From positions 1-64,000 of the forward strand of contig CBDCWQ010000009.1 of assembly GCA_965223435.1 (NCBI GenBank): a stretch of 64,000 nucleotides of DNA, written 5' to 3'. The position numbers and the translations under genes are program-made. Within the stretch, counting starts at the first letter, position 1; each line of letters opens with the position of its first letter. The stretch is from CBDCWQ01 sp965223435. GTDB lineage: Bacteria > Myxococcota > Kuafuiibacteriia > Kuafuiibacteriales > Kuafuiibacteriaceae. Below, in pieces: positions 16,788-26,170 of this stretch. The notes below the pieces were generated by a model that was not told the DNA's origin, did not search any database, and was given only the letters and a program-made list of their open reading frames with translations.

Positions 16788-19700
16788 TTAGAATTCACAT
16801 CCCGCGTAGGTCGGGTCTTCGTCCGAACCGTCGCTACAATCGATCTCTCCGTCACAAATCTTGGGGTCGCACACCATGCCTTCGGTTTGTTGGCAGGATA
16901 TGCAACGGATCCCCGTTGCCCCGCATCCGGCATGGGTCGGATCTTCATCAGAGCCATCTGAACAGTCTGATTCCCCATTGCAAAGCTTGGTCCCACACAC
17001 CTCGCCGTCTCCGTTTTGGCATGGGAGGCACACTTCGCCAGTGCTGCCGCACCCGGCAAAGATCGGGTCTTCATCGGAACCATCCGCACAATCGGGTTTG
17101 CCATCGCAAACCTTAGGCGCACACACCTCTCCGTCACCATTTTTGCATTCCATGCAGGACTCGCCTGTTTCTTCGCACCCGGCCCAACCCGGATCTTCGT
17201 CCGACCCGTCGGCGCAGTCGGACTCGCCATCACAGACCTTCGGCGCGCAGACCATACCGTCGCCGTTTTGACAGGTCATGCAACCCTCACCGGCCCCCCC
17301 GCATCCAGCGTGGGTCGGATCCTCGTCGGAGCCATCACCGCAGTCCGCTTTTCCGTCGCAGACATTGGGGGCGCACACCTCTCCTTCACCATCTTTGCAC
17401 TCGAGGCATTCGCCGCCGGTCACATTGCAGCCAGCCCAGGTCGGGTCTTCATCGGAGCCATCCGCACAATCCGTTTTGCCATCACAAAGGTTGGGGTCAC
17501 AAACTTCACCGTCTCCGTTCTGGCAGTCCACGCACCGTCTTGGCCCATCACCGCCACAGCCAGCATACTTTTCGTCCTCGTCGGAGCCATCCTCGCAATG
17601 CGGTGTGCCATCACAAATATCGGGCGCACAAACTTCCTGATCACCGGTTTCACACGGCATGCACCGAATTTCGCTGCCGCCGCATCCCGCGATTTCCGAA
17701 CTTTCGTCTGAGCCATCGCTACAGTCTGGCTTGCCGTCGCAAAGAAGCGGTGCACACACTTCTTCTCCGCTGTCTACGCAGCGAATGCACTCAGGGGGAC
17801 GTGTCGTGCCACATCCTGCCCACGTGGGATCCTCATCAGATCCATCCTGGCAGTCCTCCGTGCCATCACAAAGCTGCGGCTCGCACACTTGGCCTTCCTC
17901 ATTTTGGCATGGGAGGCAGCGGGGCCGGGTAGAACCACATGCCACAAATTCGGGATCCTCGTCGGAGCCGTCTGAACAATCGTTGACGCCATCACAAATC
18001 TGGCCACCACACATCGAACCCTCGCCATCTCGACACGGGCGGCAATCCCCTCCGTCCCCTCCGGGAGTGGCGTCTTCATCTTGGCAGGCATCTTTGTCAG
18101 AACCGACGCACACGTCAATTTCGCGCTCGCCGACCTTGACCCCTGCCCTGAGGAGGCCACGAACGTTGTTGTCGACGGCCGTGCCAAACACAAACGCGGG
18201 GTTGAAGGACTGGTTGAAACGAACTTGGCTCACCTGAATCTCATAACCCTGGTTGCGGTCAAACATCGGAAGCGCGGTTGTCGCAGTCTGGGGAAGGGAC
18301 AGTGCTGCAAGGTCAGGAGGCAAGAACATCGTCCATTCGACATCATCGAACTCCTGTCCCCCAAGCATAGAGTCGCTTCTGGCCCGAATCTGCACAAAGA
18401 AGAGGTCGGCGCCACCCGCACCAGGCGTCCATGCGAGCTCTAGCGCGTTCATCTGGGCCAACGAAAGGAGCATGTCGGCCCCAGGCTTCGATATTTCGGG
18501 CGGCGCAATGAGCCCGAAAGTGCCGTCCCCCGTGGGCTCAAACGGTCCTTCGTAGGACTGCCCGGCCCCATTGGGTCCTTCCACCCGCACTTCGTACCGG
18601 GCATCGGCGCCAGGCGGTATCGCATCGATCCAAGGCATGCTTTGAGGCGGAACAACACCATGAAAGCCAGGGAAAAACGTGGCGTGCCCCGTCGGCCCAA
18701 AAAACAAATTGTGAAGATCGACCGCAACGGGATCAGGAATGAGATTCTGGAGCGCCAAGGGGCGGTCGTCAAAGAAAACGGTCGTCGCCGGGTCTGAAAG
18801 GGAGATGAGGCCCAAATCCACCAACTCGCCGCTGAGAACACTGACCGAATTCGGCAATATCGTGCTCTGCAAGTACTCATGCAGCTTGTCCTCACCCTCT
18901 CTGCCGGCCCCATCAGGTCCGAAGTCACCGCCGTCCGTTTCACCGCCCGGTCCAAAGTCACCGCCGTCCGTTTCACCGCCCGGTCCAAAGTCACCGCCGT
19001 CCGTTTCACCGCCCGGTCCAAAGTCACCGCCGTCCGTTTCACCGCCCGGTCCAAAGTCACCGCCGTCCGTTTCACCGCCCGGTCCGAAGTCACCGCCGTC
19101 CGTTTCACCGCCCGGTCCGAAGTCACCACCGTCCGTTTCACCGCCCGGTCCGAAGTCACCACCATCCCCTTCGCCATCGAGGCCCGGAGAGCCCAAATCA
19201 TCCAACCGGCGCACATCGACGCGAAAACGGTAGTCACCGGGAAACGAAATCGGAATTTGGAAAGGTATATCACCGATATCCATCAAGGGCTCACGCGACA
19301 GCGGAATCTGGAAGCCAAAAGGATCGGCCACGCCAAGAAGCCCAAATCCCGGCGGGGCATCGGGTACATCTGTGAGCGTGCCCGTCACCGTAGCCGGCAT
19401 CCGATCGGGGAAGCCGGGGCCCGCCGTGGCATCCGAACCACCGCGTTGGTTGCCAAAGATCAGAACGCCCACTCTGCCGCTGGGCGACTCTTTCAAAAAC
19501 ACGGTCGATGCGAAGCGGGTGCGCGCCCCTTCTTGGGAAACGTCCAGCTGAGCCGTTGCCGAGAACGGTGGCTCTATCCCAGTGAAACTGGCCACGCCGT
19601 CGCCATTGGTCGTTTGGGAGCGAACCTGCCCGGTCGAATCGACCACCGTCACCGTCGCTTTTAGGTCGGAATCGTTAGCCTTTTTGGCCAGTCCGGACGG

Positions 19701-21224
19701 GTCGGGGCTGTCGTTGTAAAACACGTGAACATCGAGTGCACCGCCCACCGCCGCTTTTTCAAGAAGAATGGCTGTGGTCTGCGAAACCGCGATGCTGAAC
19801 TTTACAACGGTGGCATCGGTGTCGCCGGCAAAGGTCGTCGATGCCGTGTAGTCCCCGGGCGCCAGCCCAATTGCAAAAAAGGAACCATCAGCTGCATTCG
19901 GCACCAAAGAGGACGAAAAGGCATTGGGCCCCGCGATCACCACGGGTGCGAGCGAAGGACCGGTGGGACCAAGCGCAACCCCCGTCAGGTTGCCCGTCGT
20001 GGGTATCTCGATCGGAATCTCCCCGAAATCGGTCATTCCTTCGGGAACGCCTGCTTGTTGCCGAGTGACGGCGGCACCGCCCAGGTGAACCGGCGCTGTC
20101 AAATCTAAGACCACGGGATCGGTGGTCACGCCCTCGATCACAAACGCACCCACGGAGCTGGTGGCGGTCCCTTGGCCACTGTTGGTAAAAACGTACACGC
20201 CTGGGACTGGTTTTCTGTCTCCGTCCACCACAACCCCCTTGACCTGCGTGGGTGCTCTCGGGGGCAGTCCGCGCGGGCCGTGCCAGCCACCCTTGACGAT
20301 AACTCTGGACGCCTCGATGAAGGCACCGGTCGGATCAACGGTACCGAAATTCCCCGTTTCGACCGAGCGATTGACCCACATCTCCACGTCGTGATCGAAG
20401 GAATAGATTGCGATATTTGTTGTTCCTGCGGGCAAATTCTGGGAGTTCGGCACCCGCAGATCTAGGGGTGGATCAAAAGTCGCGTTGGGCGGCTGAATGC
20501 TCACAAAGTCCGCAAGATTCGCCTCTGTGCCATCCCCTGGAATGGGCATAGGCAGATCCTTGAGCGGGACGGGCACTGCCGCAATCTCCACTGGGACTGT
20601 GGCGATCTGACCCGCGATTCGAACAACGGTCCCCATGTCTCCGGAAAGCTGGATATCCCCGTTGGCCGCCGCAATCGGAGCATCCGACGCCCCGTTGGCG
20701 TCTACGGTGACCATGGCCTTGGCGGTGGCCGCATTCTCGAGGTTGGGAAGCACAATGACCTGCGGAAGCGTCGCTGTCGCATCCTGAACATTGACCAAGA
20801 CTGCCAGCGTCCCGTACGCCGTTCCGGTATCTCCGGACGCGTTCCTTCCGTCGAGCACCAAAACATGTGCACCGAAGGCTACTTCGGGAATGATGAATTG
20901 GCCCAAGCTATCCGTGCGCGCATTCTGGCCAGTCGTGGGAATCGAAACCAGCGCTCCTTGGAGAGGAGATCCTGTCGACTGTCGAATGATACCACTGACC
21001 GAGGCCAGTCCAGTCGGACTCGATCCCGTAAAATTTGGGCTGGTCCCAGTGTCGTTGTTGGTGTTGTTGTTGGTGTTGTTGTTCTGGTTATCGTTGGTAT
21101 TGTTGTTGGTATTATTGTTGGTATTGTTGTTTGTGTTGTTGTTCTGGTTATCGTTGGGTGTGCTTGAACATCCAACCATATAAGCAAGCGCGACTGCACC
21201 CACGAGAACTTTCACGTCTCTCAT
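16788..21224 (-). CDS. Giant surface lipoprotein with ten LDL-receptor class A repeats
   Basis: The ATG at 21224 gives MRDVKVLVGAVALAYMVGC, a clean lipobox with Cys19, and AGGAG lies upstream, so it was preferred to the longer ORF start at 21281. A low-complexity Asn/Thr linker follows, then two or more carboxypeptidase-regulatory-like beta-sandwich repeats (VSGIIRQSTGSPLQGALVSI; VKGVVVDGDRKPVPGVYVF). Eight copies of an 11-residue GGDFGPGGETD repeat come next, then a long beta-rich middle. The end is ten 40-residue cysteine modules with CDGxxDCxDGSDEDP, the calcium-binding core of LDL-receptor class A domains. LDLa arrays are known from animals and a few deltaproteobacteria, where surface adhesion is assumed. 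The function here is inferred. Confidence 0.87.
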   Translation of the reverse strand: MRDVKVLVGAVALAYMVGCSSTPNDNQNNNTNNNTNNNTNNNTNDNQNNNTNNNTNNDTGTSPNFTGSSPTGLASVSGIIRQSTGSPLQGALVSIPTTGQNARTDSLGQFIIPEVAFGAHVLVLDGRNASGDTGTAYGTLAVLVNVQDATATLPQVIVLPNLENAATAKAMVTVDANGASDAPIAAANGDIQLSGDMGTVVRIAGQIATVPVEIAAVPVPLKDLPMPIPGDGTEANLADFVSIQPPNATFDPPLDLRVPNSQNLPAGTTNIAIYSFDHDVEMWVNRSVETGNFGTVDPTGAFIEASRVIVKGGWHGPRGLPPRAPTQVKGVVVDGDRKPVPGVYVFTNSGQGTATSSVGAFVIEGVTTDPVVLDLTAPVHLGGAAVTRQQAGVPEGMTDFGEIPIEIPTTGNLTGVALGPTGPSLAPVVIAGPNAFSSSLVPNAADGSFFAIGLAPGDYTASTTFAGDTDATVVKFSIAVSQTTAILLEKAAVGGALDVHVFYNDSPDPSGLAKKANDSDLKATVTVVDSTGQVRSQTTNGDGVASFTGIEPPFSATAQLDVSQEGARTRFASTVFLKESPSGRVGVLIFGNQRGGSDATAGPGFPDRMPATVTGTLTDVPDAPPGFGLLGVADPFGFQIPLSREPLMDIGDIPFQIPISFPGDYRFRVDVRRLDDLGSPGLDGEGDGGDFGPGGETDGGDFGPGGETDGGDFGPGGETDGGDFGPGGETDGGDFGPGGETDGGDFGPGGETDGGDFGPGGETDGGDFGPDGAGREGEDKLHEYLQSTILPNSVSVLSGELVDLGLISLSDPATTVFFDDRPLALQNLIPDPVAVDLHNLFFGPTGHATFFPGFHGVVPPQSMPWIDAIPPGADARYEVRVEGPNGAGQSYEGPFEPTGDGTFGLIAPPEISKPGADMLLSLAQMNALELAWTPGAGGADLFFVQIRARSDSMLGGQEFDDVEWTMFLPPDLAALSLPQTATTALPMFDRNQGYEIQVSQVRFNQSFNPAFVFGTAVDNNVRGLLRAGVKVGEREIDVCVGSDKDACQDEDATPGGDGGDCRPCRDGEGSMCGGQICDGVNDCSDGSDEDPEFVACGSTRPRCLPCQNEEGQVCEPQLCDGTEDCQDGSDEDPTWAGCGTTRPPECIRCVDSGEEVCAPLLCDGKPDCSDGSDESSEIAGCGGSEIRCMPCETGDQEVCAPDICDGTPHCEDGSDEDEKYAGCGGDGPRRCVDCQNGDGEVCDPNLCDGKTDCADGSDEDPTWAGCNVTGGECLECKDGEGEVCAPNVCDGKADCGDGSDEDPTHAGCGGAGEGCMTCQNGDGMVCAPKVCDGESDCADGSDEDPGWAGCEETGESCMECKNGDGEVCAPKVCDGKPDCADGSDEDPIFAGCGSTGEVCLPCQNGDGEVCGTKLCNGESDCSDGSDEDPTHAGCGATGIRCISCQQTEGMVCDPKICDGEIDCSDGSDEDPTYAGCEF
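18916..19161. repeat. 33-bp tandem repeats encoding GGDFGPGGETD
   Basis: About eight near-identical 33-bp units inside the lipoprotein gene (unit core GGTCCAAAGTCACCGCCGTC). Point differences are few, which suggests recent expansion or homogenisation; unit number may vary between strains. Confidence 0.9.
21050..21158. repeat. GTT-rich minisatellite encoding the Asn/Thr linker
   Basis: Imperfect GTTGTTGGT / GTTCTGGTTATC units encode NNNTNNNT and NDNQ behind the lipidated cysteine. Such linkers hold surface lipoprotein domains away from the membrane in this group of bacteria. Confidence 0.85.
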
Positions 21225-21457
21225 CGCTGGTACGACTCCTAGCCTTCTTAGTATCTCGTTGAGTCCAAAGAGCCGACCCAACTCGGAACCAATTTCCGCG
21301 CCGGACCATAACCTCGGTCTCCAAGGCCTTCAACGTAGGCGTCAGCACCACAGTGTAGGAATCAAGTGACCGTCCAGTCGCCCCCGCCGAATCTTTCCCG
21401 CATGCAGTCCATCCACGCAGATTCGTTCTGTTATCGCCTGGCCGGGCACGAGGGGAA

Positions 21458-22036
21458 TTACGAGATGCGGTCTCGAAGCGAGGACAATGACGGCGATTCT
21501 TGAAAAGTCACGTGCGCGTTCATGGGGCGTCGCGAATCACCGTCACAGCGCACTACGGGTGCGGAGCCCGGGAACAAACCCAAAAAAAACGCCTCGAGCT
21601 CAGGCCCCAAAGCCAGGGCAGCCTCTTGGCTGTTTTGACTTTCAAGCCGGCTTTGAATCTCAAGCTCTATCTCGCCGGTACCAAACTTCAGGCTGTTCTT
21701 GAAATCGGGTTCTTCTTCGAGCAAGACCCCTGCAGTCAGGACATCACCGAGGGCCTCGGTCAAACAATGTGAAAGCGAACCCCCTGGGTCGCGCTTGCGC
21801 GCGTAACGCAACCCCAAACGACCACCGGACTCGTCCATCGCATAGTGCGCCTCGTGGGCAATCAACATCACGCCTGGCCCATGAACAACATGCCGGTAAT
21901 CCGCAACATCGATAAGCAACTTATTGGAGATCTTGTTCTCGCGAATCCACCGGTGGAATACGGGTATAAAGGTCTCCTGGCGAACCGTAGACTCGTCTTT
22001 TGCAAAAAGTTTGACACTAAGTTGACGGACATTCAT
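21458..22036 (-). CDS. Conserved protein of unknown function linked to nitrite/sulfite reductase
   Basis: A 192-residue soluble protein with QETFIPVFHRWIRENK, LLIDVADYRHVVHGPGVMLIAHEAHYAMD and GRLGLRYARKR. The same arrangement recurs in proteins encoded next to ferredoxin-type sulfite/nitrite reductase genes in myxobacteria, as far as I recall, but without assigned function. The start lies 11 bases after the reductase stop and its ribosome binding site GAGGTGA overlaps that stop codon, so translation is probably coupled. A role in delivering electrons, sirohaem or the reductase partner is speculation. Confidence 0.75.
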   Translation of the reverse strand: MNVRQLSVKLFAKDESTVRQETFIPVFHRWIRENKISNKLLIDVADYRHVVHGPGVMLIAHEAHYAMDESGGRLGLRYARKRDPGGSLSHCLTEALGDVLTAGVLLEEEPDFKNSLKFGTGEIELEIQSRLESQNSQEAALALGPELEAFFLGLFPGSAPVVRCDGDSRRPMNAHVTFQESPSLSSLRDRIS

Positions 22037-22047
22037 CGCGTCTCACC

Positions 22048-24300
22048 TCAGGCTGTGGCCATGGGTTGTTCTTGCATACGATCGTAGCAAGCGTGAGCGG
22101 CCTCAATAAACAGGTGCGCCTGTTCGATCTGTCGGCGAGCGGTATCCAGATCGACATTTTGAAGCGGGTTCTCGTGGGTCTTGATCAGATAACTGCCAAA
22201 CTTACCGCCCGCAAAGCGGTCATGAAACAGCTTCGTCGCATCAAAGCGGGTCTTAAACTCGCTTACGATTTGGTTGGGATCATCGCTGATGTCGATGTTC
22301 TGAACCTGGATAAGCGCCTTGGCCGCGCTGAGCATCGCCTGATAGGCAAGGCCCGCAGCTTTGTCGGGCGCTCCAGACTCCAGTTGAAGCTGAGCCTCGA
22401 ACACCTCGCGTTCACTGTTTTGGAGTCCAAACTCCGCAAAGCTCACCACCTCGCCGGCACACTCACCGACCCCCATATCCCCGATGGTGTATTCTCTGGC
22501 ATCACCCCAATCGGTGTAAAAAGAGGGATCGGCTTCGTACTCCGGCACATTGCGTAAGTCGTCAAGAACGAGCTTCAGCTTGGCCCGACCGATTCGCTGA
22601 ATGAAACTCTGAAGCCTTTCTTCAGGGTTCCGCTCTTTGGTCCAAAATGCCGTCACCCGATCGACAACTTCCGGAATACGTTTGGCTGGAAACGCGCCGA
22701 TCGCCAAACCGTAGGCACCACCGTTGTTCGCGCGCTCACCGCCAACCACAAGCTGAAAGTGCGCCACCCGGCGACCGCGCACGTTTCGGCTGACGCCCAA
22801 AAAACCCAAATCCGCGACGTGATGCTGGGCACACGAATTGAAGCAGCCACTGGCTTTGATACTCAATGCGCGCACCTCAGGTTTGATGTCTTGCGCGCCC
22901 AAACGCGACTCCAAGACCGCGGCCAAGCCCCTCGACGATGAAATCCCCAGCTTGCAGGTGTCAGTCCCTGGGCAGGCGGTGATATCCGTAATGCTTCCGG
23001 CGCCATCACCGTGAAGCCCCAGCGCCCGAATCGCTTCATAGAACGCTGGCAGCTTTGCATCGGGCATGTACCGAAAAGAGAGGTTCTGTTCTACGGTCAA
23101 GCAGAGGGTGTCGCCCGTGAAGCGTCGCGCCAAATCCGACAACTCACGCGCCTGCGACGACGTAAAGTCCCCAAGAGGAAGCCGAACCGTAGCCACCGAA
23201 TAGTGGGCCTGCGGCTGAGGACGCGCATTGGAGCGCATCCATGCGGTGAACCCAGGGTCTTGTCCCTCGTCCACAAGTTCCTCGCCCGGAAGCTTTGGCG
23301 ACTCGTTGGTCACGTCGAGATCGTCGAGATAAGCGGTCCACCGATCATCTTTAGGAATCTTTTGTTGCTCCTCGAGCACCAAACGCCGGAACTCGTCGAT
23401 TCCGAGCTTCTGGACCACAAACTTGAGTCGCGCGCGGGCCCGGTTCTTGCGCTCCCCGAGGCGAGCAAAGACCCGGCACACCGCTTGAGCCAAGGGAAGA
23501 AGTTCTTCTTCTTTCACAAAAGGATCAAACAGCTTGGCCTGGTAGGGTACCGCGCCGAGCCCCCCACCCACGTAAAACGCAAACCCGCGCTCCTCTTTTT
23601 CGCCCTGCTTTTTCGTGACCGCCACACAACCGATGTCGTGGATTCGAGCCAAACCACAAGGCTGCGTCGCGCAGCCCGAAAACGAGATTTTGAACTTCCT
23701 GCCGAAGTCTTGTGCGTCTTTATGACCCAGCAAAAAATAGGCCATCGCCTGGGCATAGGGACTCACATCAAAGGCTTGGTCTTTGCACACCCCCGCAAAC
23801 TGGCAGGCGGTCACGTTACGGACCGAGTTCCCGCAAGCTTCCCGCGTCGTGATGCCGACGGCGGCAAGGCGGCGCATCAGGTCTGGCGTATCTTCGATGT
23901 GCACAAAGTGAAGCTGAATGTCCTGCCTCGTGGTCACATGAAGAATACCGTCTGAGTACTCCTCAGCCAGCTCGGCCAGGCAGTCGAGCTGATCCGCGGT
24001 CAGTCGCCCCATGGGAATCTTGATTCGCATCATCCCGGGAGCGTCCCACACCGTGTCTGGGCCTTTTTTCAGCTCCGACTGGGGAAACTCGAGAACCCGC
24101 GAACGGGCCCCATCGTGACGCTGGCCGTTGTCATAACGCTGTCCATACACCCCGCGCCGCAGTCGCGTTTCGGCAAAAATTTTCTCGTCGACCTTGTCTT
24201 GGCGCCGAAGATTGATCTCCGTTTCGAAGATGTCAATCTCTCTTGCCAAAGCTTCGGGCATATCGCCCTTCAGCCGATCTTTCCAGGTGTGCGCGCTCAT
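22048..24300 (-). CDS. Ferredoxin-type nitrite/sulfite reductase with C-terminal helical extension
   Basis: Sirohaem/4Fe-4S reductase reducing sulfite to sulfide or nitrite to ammonia in the cytoplasm. Both halves of the internally repeated fold are present. The first has KIPMGRLTADQLDCLAELA, VTACQFAGVC and ISFSGCATQPC. The second has VRLPLGDFTSSQARELSDLA and the cluster/sirohaem cysteines ITACPGTDTCKLG and ASGCFNSCAQH. At 750 residues it is 150-200 longer than usual. The extra C-terminal part (ERREVFEAQ-like acidic helix, SAAKALIQVQ, FEDRFAGGK-like) resembles a small HEPN-like helical domain. The start is the first ATG, with no strong Shine-Dalgarno. The substrate cannot be chosen from sequence alone. 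Confidence 0.9.
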   Translation of the reverse strand: MSAHTWKDRLKGDMPEALAREIDIFETEINLRRQDKVDEKIFAETRLRRGVYGQRYDNGQRHDGARSRVLEFPQSELKKGPDTVWDAPGMMRIKIPMGRLTADQLDCLAELAEEYSDGILHVTTRQDIQLHFVHIEDTPDLMRRLAAVGITTREACGNSVRNVTACQFAGVCKDQAFDVSPYAQAMAYFLLGHKDAQDFGRKFKISFSGCATQPCGLARIHDIGCVAVTKKQGEKEERGFAFYVGGGLGAVPYQAKLFDPFVKEEELLPLAQAVCRVFARLGERKNRARARLKFVVQKLGIDEFRRLVLEEQQKIPKDDRWTAYLDDLDVTNESPKLPGEELVDEGQDPGFTAWMRSNARPQPQAHYSVATVRLPLGDFTSSQARELSDLARRFTGDTLCLTVEQNLSFRYMPDAKLPAFYEAIRALGLHGDGAGSITDITACPGTDTCKLGISSSRGLAAVLESRLGAQDIKPEVRALSIKASGCFNSCAQHHVADLGFLGVSRNVRGRRVAHFQLVVGGERANNGGAYGLAIGAFPAKRIPEVVDRVTAFWTKERNPEERLQSFIQRIGRAKLKLVLDDLRNVPEYEADPSFYTDWGDAREYTIGDMGVGECAGEVVSFAEFGLQNSEREVFEAQLQLESGAPDKAAGLAYQAMLSAAKALIQVQNIDISDDPNQIVSEFKTRFDATKLFHDRFAGGKFGSYLIKTHENPLQNVDLDTARRQIEQAHLFIEAAHACYDRMQEQPMATA

Positions 24301-24386
24301 CGATTAGTCTTATATGGATAGTAGCTGAAAGCTTGCTGGGTCAACAGATTCTTGACCCACCGGGGCGGTTGTTTCGCGGGTCCCCG

Positions 24387-25844
24387 CTAGAGCTTCGAGC
24401 GCTTCTTGTTGAGGAGAGAGCGCAGTTCATCGACCGAGTACGCGCGGGTTTCATCCCCGGGAATGTCAGAAAAGTCTGGCGATCGGCTGTCGGCATCGGA
24501 CCAGGGCGTCGCGGATGCCACCTCAGGGTCGGCAATGGCGCTGGGCAATTTCTTCAGATCCGGCTGCGTCGACTCATCAGAAGCATCCGCGAGCGAGGCA
24601 AACGGATGGGCCTCATCAGACCGGAGGCCATCAACCCGACGAAGCGCCGCCGGCAGACCCGGCTCATAGGCGGTGGCCGCGCTCGGAATGTTGAAACGGG
24701 GCCTGCCTTTTGGCTCAGACGGCGGGGGAGTGGCCACCTCAGGAAGTACGCGGGGGGCGGAGGGATCGTCGGGAAACGACAGCATCGGCATCAGCTGCGT
24801 TTGATCTCCGCAGTCCGCGAGCTCGTCACCCATGGCCACCATCGTCGCGTCGGCCGAGGGCAGATCGGGCTCGTCATACCGATCGGCCACTGCGGGCTCG
24901 GAAGCTTCCGGATCTGGCGAATAGGCCTCTTCGGGAGCAATCGAGACGTGGGCCGGCAAGGATTCCGCCTCGCCCAAACCTTGGGTCATCATGGATTCCA
25001 AATCGACCTGCCCAAAGTCCATCGACGCCGCCGTCATCTGTCCCGCGAGGTCGGCCTCGGCCGGATCCACTCGACCCGGATCACTGGGATCGACGGCGAC
25101 CACCATATCTTCTTCGCGAACCCCGGCCATTTCGCCGGTCATGGCGAATCCAGTGAATTCGAGCGGCTCATGGTCGTCCGCCACGGACTCGACCGTTCGA
25201 GGTTCGAGGCCGGGGGGACGCTCAGGGCCGTCGTGCCCGAGTTCGGCCCCCGGCATGGCCGCCCCTGCCGCAGACTCAGGGCCGACGGAATGGACGGGCA
25301 TCTCTTCCGCAGGCAACTCCGCGGCCGCGTCAGGGTCCAGTCGACGCATCCGTTGGCTGAGCCCCGGCATGCGCGGGTCCAGCGCCGCACATTTCTTCAG
25401 TGCCGCAACCGCCTTGTCGGACTGGCCGGTAGCCTCGTAGAGTTCCGCACACCGGAAGCTCGCATCGGCAGCCTCCGCCTTGCGCCCAAGGTTTTCGTAG
25501 CACCGCACCAATTGCCCGACCGTTTCCACATCTTCTGGTGCAAGCTTGAGCAATTGATTCAAGACCGCGGCAGCCTTTCGGTCCTTACCGGTTTCCATGT
25601 AAAAACGCGCTGCTTTCGAATACGCGATGATGGCCTGCTGCGGAAAACCTCGACGCACGGCTTCTTCCGCCACCCGGAGCATATCGCGATCCCGTTTGCC
25701 GAGATGGGCAACGCGGTCCGCGAGGGTCTGTGGAGCGGGAATCCCGCGGACCCCGCGACCTCGGCGCCGCGAACGCTGAAAGGGCCAGACCAAGGTGTGC
25801 CACAGTGAACGGAAGAAGGTCCTGCTCTGTGCCTGAACAGCCAC
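24387..25844 (-). CDS. TPR protein with acidic, disordered C-terminal half
   Basis: Residues 50-170 form three to four tetratricopeptide-like repeats (AEEAVRRGFPQQAIIAYSKAARFYMETG, AAAVLNQLLKLAPED, LVRCYENLGRKAEAADAS). The rest is acidic, low in hydrophobics and rich in Pro/Ala/Asp, probably disordered, ending with a basic SLLNKKRSKL. There is no signal peptide. It is probably a cytoplasmic scaffold; the partner is unknown. The long open frame on the opposite strand is a by-product of high GC third positions. Confidence 0.8.
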   Translation of the reverse strand: MAVQAQSRTFFRSLWHTLVWPFQRSRRRGRGVRGIPAPQTLADRVAHLGKRDRDMLRVAEEAVRRGFPQQAIIAYSKAARFYMETGKDRKAAAVLNQLLKLAPEDVETVGQLVRCYENLGRKAEAADASFRCAELYEATGQSDKAVAALKKCAALDPRMPGLSQRMRRLDPDAAAELPAEEMPVHSVGPESAAGAAMPGAELGHDGPERPPGLEPRTVESVADDHEPLEFTGFAMTGEMAGVREEDMVVAVDPSDPGRVDPAEADLAGQMTAASMDFGQVDLESMMTQGLGEAESLPAHVSIAPEEAYSPDPEASEPAVADRYDEPDLPSADATMVAMGDELADCGDQTQLMPMLSFPDDPSAPRVLPEVATPPPSEPKGRPRFNIPSAATAYEPGLPAALRRVDGLRSDEAHPFASLADASDESTQPDLKKLPSAIADPEVASATPWSDADSRSPDFSDIPGDETRAYSVDELRSLLNKKRSKL

Positions 25845-26170
25845 ACTCTATTGGTAGTACATCTGGTCCTTCTTGACCACCTGTCGATCGAAAATCAAGA
25901 AGAAGGCCATCGCCGGACACTCTCGTAACCCCCTGAATCTGAAAGATTTTTGCCGAGGCGTTTCCCCGTAGTGACAAACCAAGCTGCGACCAGGGCCCCG
26001 CGGCAGCATGTTGACCCCGCGCACAACCGACCGGCGGCGCCCAAGCGCCCCCCTGAGAGCCCGCCAAAACCGACAGAAACCGTCAGGAACCACGAAGCGA
26101 TCAAGGCGCCTCGAAGCCTGCTTCTTTGGGTTCTTGACACCAGCGGCGACAGTCTCTACCCACGGCCTCG
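25845..26170. other. Intergenic region with possible promoter
   Basis: No gene recognised. TTGACA at 26134-26139 is separated by 17 bases from TACCCA at 26157-26162, a sigma70-like arrangement shortly before the GTG start of the next gene; the -10 box is poor. Confidence 0.4.

Noticed and set aside
16788..19161. Regularly spaced repeats that could suggest a CRISPR array
   Set aside because: The 120-bp and 33-bp periods are in-frame protein repeats (LDLa modules and GGDFGPGGETD) without unrelated spacers, and no cas genes are present.
24243..25808. 521-codon plus-strand frame opposite the TPR gene
   Set aside because: The minus strand has clear TPR periodicity; the plus frame is Arg/His-rich shadow sequence.
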